Assembly: GCA_030428745.1 (NCBI GenBank)
Contig: JAUIEG010000124.1
Coordinates: forward strand, 1 to 7,324
Direction: 5' to 3'
Length of the DNA stretch: 7,324 nt
Source: Alphaproteobacteria bacterium
GTDB taxonomy: Bacteria > Pseudomonadota > Alphaproteobacteria > Caulobacterales > Parvularculaceae
Under the pieces are notes generated by a model. It made no database searches. It saw nothing but the letters and a program-made list of their open reading frames with translations, and was not told where the DNA came from. Below are positions 4,813 to 7,324 of the stretch, piece by piece; position 1 is the first letter of the stretch; each line of letters opens with the position of its first letter. Both the position numbers and the translations under genes were made by a program.

Positions 4813-6177
4813 CTAACCCAGAGCGCTCGCCTGCGCTGACGTCGCTGGCTTTTTGGCGCCTGTGTGAACGATGGCGTTCAAGCGCTTGTAGCTGCCTTCA
4901 ACGCCGTCCTCAGACTTCTCCGAAATAAATTTGTCGAGCTTCGGCCATATCTCCAGCGCGCGGTCGATCTGTGCGTCAGCGCCATGGGCGTAGAGACCAG
5001 CGCGCACGATGGTTTCAGAGTCCTCGTAAGCCCGGATGACCGCCCGCGCTTCGCGCAGGAGGGTATTTTCGTCCTCGCTTGCCGCACCCGGGAGCGAGCG
5101 CGAGACAGAGCGTGAAACATCGATTGCCGGAAAGCGTCCCCGTTCGGCGATCTTGCGTTCAAGCACAATATGACCATCGAGAATCCCGCGGATCATATCC
5201 GCTACGGGTTCATTATGGTCTGAGCCGGCAACTAATACGGAAAATACGGCAGTGATATCACCCTGACCTTCTTCTCCGGGTCCAGAGCGTTCCACGAGCT
5301 GTGCGATGGTGCGGAAGGTTGACGGTGGGAAAGCATGCAACGACGGGGCTTCACCGGCTGACAACGCGATTTCACGATGAGATTCGGCAAAACGCGTCAA
5401 AGAATCGAACAGGAGCAGCACCTGCTTTCCCTGATCACGGAAATATTCCGCAGTGGCCATCGCGAGATGAGCGCCTCGTTTCTTGGCCAGCGGCGACTGA
5501 TCCGCTGTGGAAGCGATGATCACAGATTTCTTACGACCTTCAGGACCGAGCGTATCTTCGATAAAGGCGCGCACTTCACGGCCGCGCTCACCAATCATGG
5601 CGATCACCGCAACGTCGCAATCAACGCCATTGGCGATATCGCCGAGAAGGCTCGATTTGCCCACGCCAGAGCCTGCAAAAAGCCCTACCCGCTGCCCGCG
5701 ACAGATAGGCAAAAGCGTGTCGAGCACGCATAGCCCCGTAGAAAGGCGCGCGCCGAGCATTTTGCGTTTGGCCGCGTTTGGCGCCGGATGCTCCAGCGGC
5801 ATCGTTGTTTCGCCAACGCCGATCGGCCCGTCATCCATTGGTGCGCCAAAGGGATCGATAATTCGACCGATCCAGTCATCAGACGGCATGGCGTCGCCCG
5901 CAGCCCGATCCAGGGTCGCGATATTTCCAACGGCGGCGCCGGTTAACGAGCCGTAAGCAAATCCTGTAGCTACGTCGCCGTCCATCGCGACAATCTTGGC
6001 ACGTACATCGCGGCCCGAGGCTGTCGCCACCATCACTGTATCACCAAGCGCGGCATAGCCGGCGAGCCCTGCGATCTTCAGTGACAACCCATCCGTCGCC
6101 GTGACAACGCCATAGCGGCGCGGCCCCGCGGTTTTCAAAAGTTTCTCAATCTTTAAAGGCGCCAGAGGCAGCGTCAT
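4813..6177 (-). CDS. fliI: Flagellar type III export ATPase FliI
   Basis: FliI hydrolyses ATP at the cytoplasmic base of the flagellar export gate and helps unload substrates from chaperones. Numbering from the TTG at 6207 (464 residues): Walker A AGSGVGKS at 178-185, IGERGREV with the catalytic Glu207, and Walker B LLLFD at 264-268. PPSTF lies at 294-298, and DMIRGILDGHIVL holds the probable arginine finger Arg340. The beta-barrel start RRYGVVTATDGL (30-41) closely resembles other FliI proteins. All key residues are present, so the enzyme should be active. The start is uncertain. The ATG at 6177 (454 residues, weak GAGAG upstream) is chosen over the TTG at 6207, which lacks a visible ribosome-binding site but would give a longer FliH-binding helix. 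It is transcribed divergently from flgB and converges on the DUF1217 gene. No fliJ or fliH is adjacent within the window. Confidence 0.95.
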   Translation of the reverse strand: MTLPLAPLKIEKLLKTAGPRRYGVVTATDGLSLKIAGLAGYAALGDTVMVATASGRDVRAKIVAMDGDVATGFAYGSLTGAAVGNIATLDRAAGDAMPSDDWIGRIIDPFGAPMDDGPIGVGETTMPLEHPAPNAAKRKMLGARLSTGLCVLDTLLPICRGQRVGLFAGSGVGKSSLLGDIANGVDCDVAVIAMIGERGREVRAFIEDTLGPEGRKKSVIIASTADQSPLAKKRGAHLAMATAEYFRDQGKQVLLLFDSLTRFAESHREIALSAGEAPSLHAFPPSTFRTIAQLVERSGPGEEGQGDITAVFSVLVAGSDHNEPVADMIRGILDGHIVLERKIAERGRFPAIDVSRSVSRSLPGAASEDENTLLREARAVIRAYEDSETIVRAGLYAHGADAQIDRALEIWPKLDKFISEKSEDGVEGSYKRLNAIVHTGAKKPATSAQASALG

Positions 6178-6253
6178 CGCTCTCAACGTGGTTAACAGTT
6201 CATTCAACTTATCGGTGCATTTATCCCTTACCGCTGGTTAAGGCGAGGTGTAC
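6178..6253. promoter_or_regulatory. Divergent fliI / flgB upstream region
   Basis: This 76-bp gap (46 bp if fliI starts at the TTG) must hold at least part of the promoters of both fliI and the flgB operon. It contains an imperfect palindrome, CCTTACC-GCT-GGTTAAGG (6226-6243), with one extra T in the right arm, and two TTAA tetramers (6192-6195 and 6238-6241). Neither TTAA has a clean TTAA partner at seven-base spacing. The palindrome could be an operator shared by both directions. It also lies just before the flgB ribosome-binding site. No confident -35/-10, sigma-54 or sigma-28 promoter is visible. Confidence 0.35.
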
Positions 6254-6628
6254 ATGTTTAGCGATCTAAAAATTATGCATACGGCGTCCATGCTCGCACG
6301 CCATTCAGTGCAGCGTCATGCGCAGGTCGCCGAGAACATCGCCAATGCCGATACGCCCGGTTACAAGGCTAAAGATCTCGAACCTTTTGCGGAAGCTTTT
6401 GCAAAAAGCCAGCGCAGTCAAATGGACGCGCGCGCTTCCGGTTTCGCGACTCAGGCTTTCGAAGCAAGAAAAATCGACGTCAAGGGTGTCGCATCACCCG
6501 ACGGCAACACCGTATCGCTTGAAGACCAGATGACGCGGTCCACCGCCGCCGTACGTGACCACGATACCGCCCTCACCGTTTATTCCAAGGCGCTCGCCAT
6601 GATGCGCGCGACCCTTGGCGGCCGCTAA
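6254..6628 (+). CDS. flgB: Flagellar basal-body proximal rod protein FlgB
   Basis: FlgB is one of the proximal rod subunits that connect the MS ring to the distal rod in the periplasm; it is exported by the flagellar type III system. The 124-residue product carries the rod-protein N-terminal signature ENIANADTPGYKAKDL (27-42) inside an amphipathic helix region. A variable, probably disordered middle (about 50-80) follows, and then the helical C-terminus (YSKALAMMRATLG) used for axial packing. The length is normal or slightly short for the family. The frame extends to a GTG at 6248, but GAGG at 6245-6248 sits five bases before the ATG at 6254 and overlaps that GTG, so the ATG is preferred. It is the first gene of a flgB-flgC-fliE unit; flgC begins 14 bp after its stop. 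Confidence 0.96.
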   Translation: MFSDLKIMHTASMLARHSVQRHAQVAENIANADTPGYKAKDLEPFAEAFAKSQRSQMDARASGFATQAFEARKIDVKGVASPDGNTVSLEDQMTRSTAAVRDHDTALTVYSKALAMMRATLGGR

Positions 6629-6641
6629 GAGGAGATAGGCC

Positions 6642-7034
6642 ATGAACCCCTTTGACAAAATCAGCGGCGCCGCCACATCTGGCATGCGCGCCCAGGCCCA
6701 GCGGCTCCAGGTCGTCAGCGAAAACATCGCCAACGTCGATACCCACGGCTACAAGCGCAAACAAGTCACATTTGAGAACATCTACGACCGGTCCGAAGAC
6801 GTAACACGCGTGGAAGTAGATCGCGTGTTTCTCGATCAGAAAGAAGGCGAGCGGGTTTTCGACCCCAGCCATCCGCTTGCTGACGCTGAAGGCTACGTCA
6901 TCATGTCAAATGTCAACATGATGACCGAATTTGCCGATGCGCGTGAGGCGACTCGTTCCTATGACGCCGGGCTCGAAGTGTTTCGCCAAGCGCGTGAGAT
7001 GTACACTTCACTCCTCGACATCCTGAAATCGTGA
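6642..7034 (+). CDS. flgC: Flagellar basal-body proximal rod protein FlgC
   Basis: FlgC, 130 residues, is a proximal rod subunit partnering FlgB and FlgF. The N-terminal rod signature is SENIANVDTHGYKRK (26-40), with His at the place where Pro or another small residue is usual. DPSHPLADAEGYVIMSNVN (74-92) is the FlgC hallmark before the C-terminal helix. The C-terminal helix MTEFADAREATRSYDAGLEVF (94-114) corresponds to the usual E-x-A-x2-RSYEAN segment, with Ala-Gly replacing Ala-Asn. The length is standard. GAGGAG at 6629-6634 gives a strong ribosome-binding site seven bases before the ATG. The gene follows flgB by 13 bp and precedes fliE by 11 bp, so the three genes are one operon. No signal peptide is present, as expected for a type III-exported rod protein. 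Confidence 0.96.
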   Translation: MNPFDKISGAATSGMRAQAQRLQVVSENIANVDTHGYKRKQVTFENIYDRSEDVTRVEVDRVFLDQKEGERVFDPSHPLADAEGYVIMSNVNMMTEFADAREATRSYDAGLEVFRQAREMYTSLLDILKS

Positions 7035-7045
7035 GGGACTGAATC

Positions 7046-7324
7046 ATGAAAATGCCAGCATTCCAGGCCGCCCAAAGCTACAACCTAGCCAAGACAGCGC
7101 TGAAGTCCGATAGCGCGCAGACGAAAACCGGCGCCGAGGCTGCGAACGTCAAAGGCCTTGATGATAACCCCGCCTTCAAGGCGGTTCATGAACTCGCAGG
7201 AACGGTCGCTAAGGGCGAAACCGCCGCCATGAATTACATGACCGGCTCGGCTGATCCGCATTCTGTCGTCGAGGCTCTCGCGGCCGCCGAACTTGCGGTC
7301 GAGACCGCGGTCACAGTGCGCGAC
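7046..7324 (+). CDS. fliE: Flagellar hook-basal body protein FliE (5' part)
   Basis: FliE joins the MS ring to the rod and is among the first proteins exported through the flagellar gate. An ATG at 7046 opens a frame that runs off the right edge after 93 codons; the family is usually about 100-110 residues, so only the last 10-20 are missing. The visible C-terminal part has the family features: AKGETAAMNYMTGSADPHSV (55-74), then the helix VVEALAAAELAVETAV ending in TVRD (74-93), just before the usual conserved K-x-V-x-AYQEIMRM end. GAGGG at 7033-7037 provides the ribosome-binding site. The second in-frame ATG (7052) is two codons downstream and would be an alternative start. It lies 11 bp after flgC, as in many flgB-flgC-fliE operons. 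Confidence 0.93.
   Translation, partial: MKMPAFQAAQSYNLAKTALKSDSAQTKTGAEAANVKGLDDNPAFKAVHELAGTVAKGETAAMNYMTGSADPHSVVEALAAAELAVETAVTVRD

Noticed and set aside
1..7324. Mobile element, CRISPR, defence island or new biosynthetic system
   Set aside because: All coding space is filled by intact flagellar genes on a consistent plan. No transposase, terminal inverted repeats, short spaced repeats, tRNA or foreign-looking segment is visible.

Overview
The window is part of a flagellar gene cluster from an alphaproteobacterium. The pairing of flaF and flbT, which is an alphaproteobacterial signature, followed by a DUF1217-type protein and next to fliI and flgB-flgC-fliE, points to the Rhodobacterales/Hyphomonadales/Parvularculales side of the class. 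Base composition is moderate in GC. I cannot name a genus from the sequence alone.

Layout, left to right. (1) 1-168: the C-terminal end of a probable FlgN-type export chaperone. (2) 380-1579 and 1856-3055: two tandem flagellin genes of exactly 399 codons each, about 90% identical at the protein level by hand alignment without gaps. The first ends in a strong intrinsic terminator; the second does not. (3) 3153-4809: flaF, flbT and a DUF1217 protein, joined by an ATGA overlap and a TGATG overlap. (4) 4813-6177 (minus strand; possibly starting at 6207): fliI, the export ATPase, whose stop codon lies 3 bp from the DUF1217 stop. (5) 6254-7324: flgB, flgC and the 5' part of fliE on the plus strand, divergent from fliI, encoding proximal rod proteins and the rod/MS-ring adaptor.

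How they work together: FliI, with a FlgN-type chaperone, would feed the flagellar type III secretion apparatus. FliE, FlgB and FlgC are early export substrates that build the rod. The two flagellins are late substrates that build the filament. FlaF and FlbT adjust flagellin synthesis, in Caulobacter partly at the level of flagellin mRNA. In line with this, the two flagellin genes share a 17-nt leader block (one mismatch) covering the Shine-Dalgarno sequence, and an upstream TTAA-N7-TTAT element resembling a CtrA box.

I see no mobile element, CRISPR array, tRNA, rRNA or defence-like system. The window looks like an ordinary, intact flagellar locus. What is worth a second look is the flagellin pair, with its unusually conserved central domain and shared regulatory elements, and the little-characterised DUF1217 protein.
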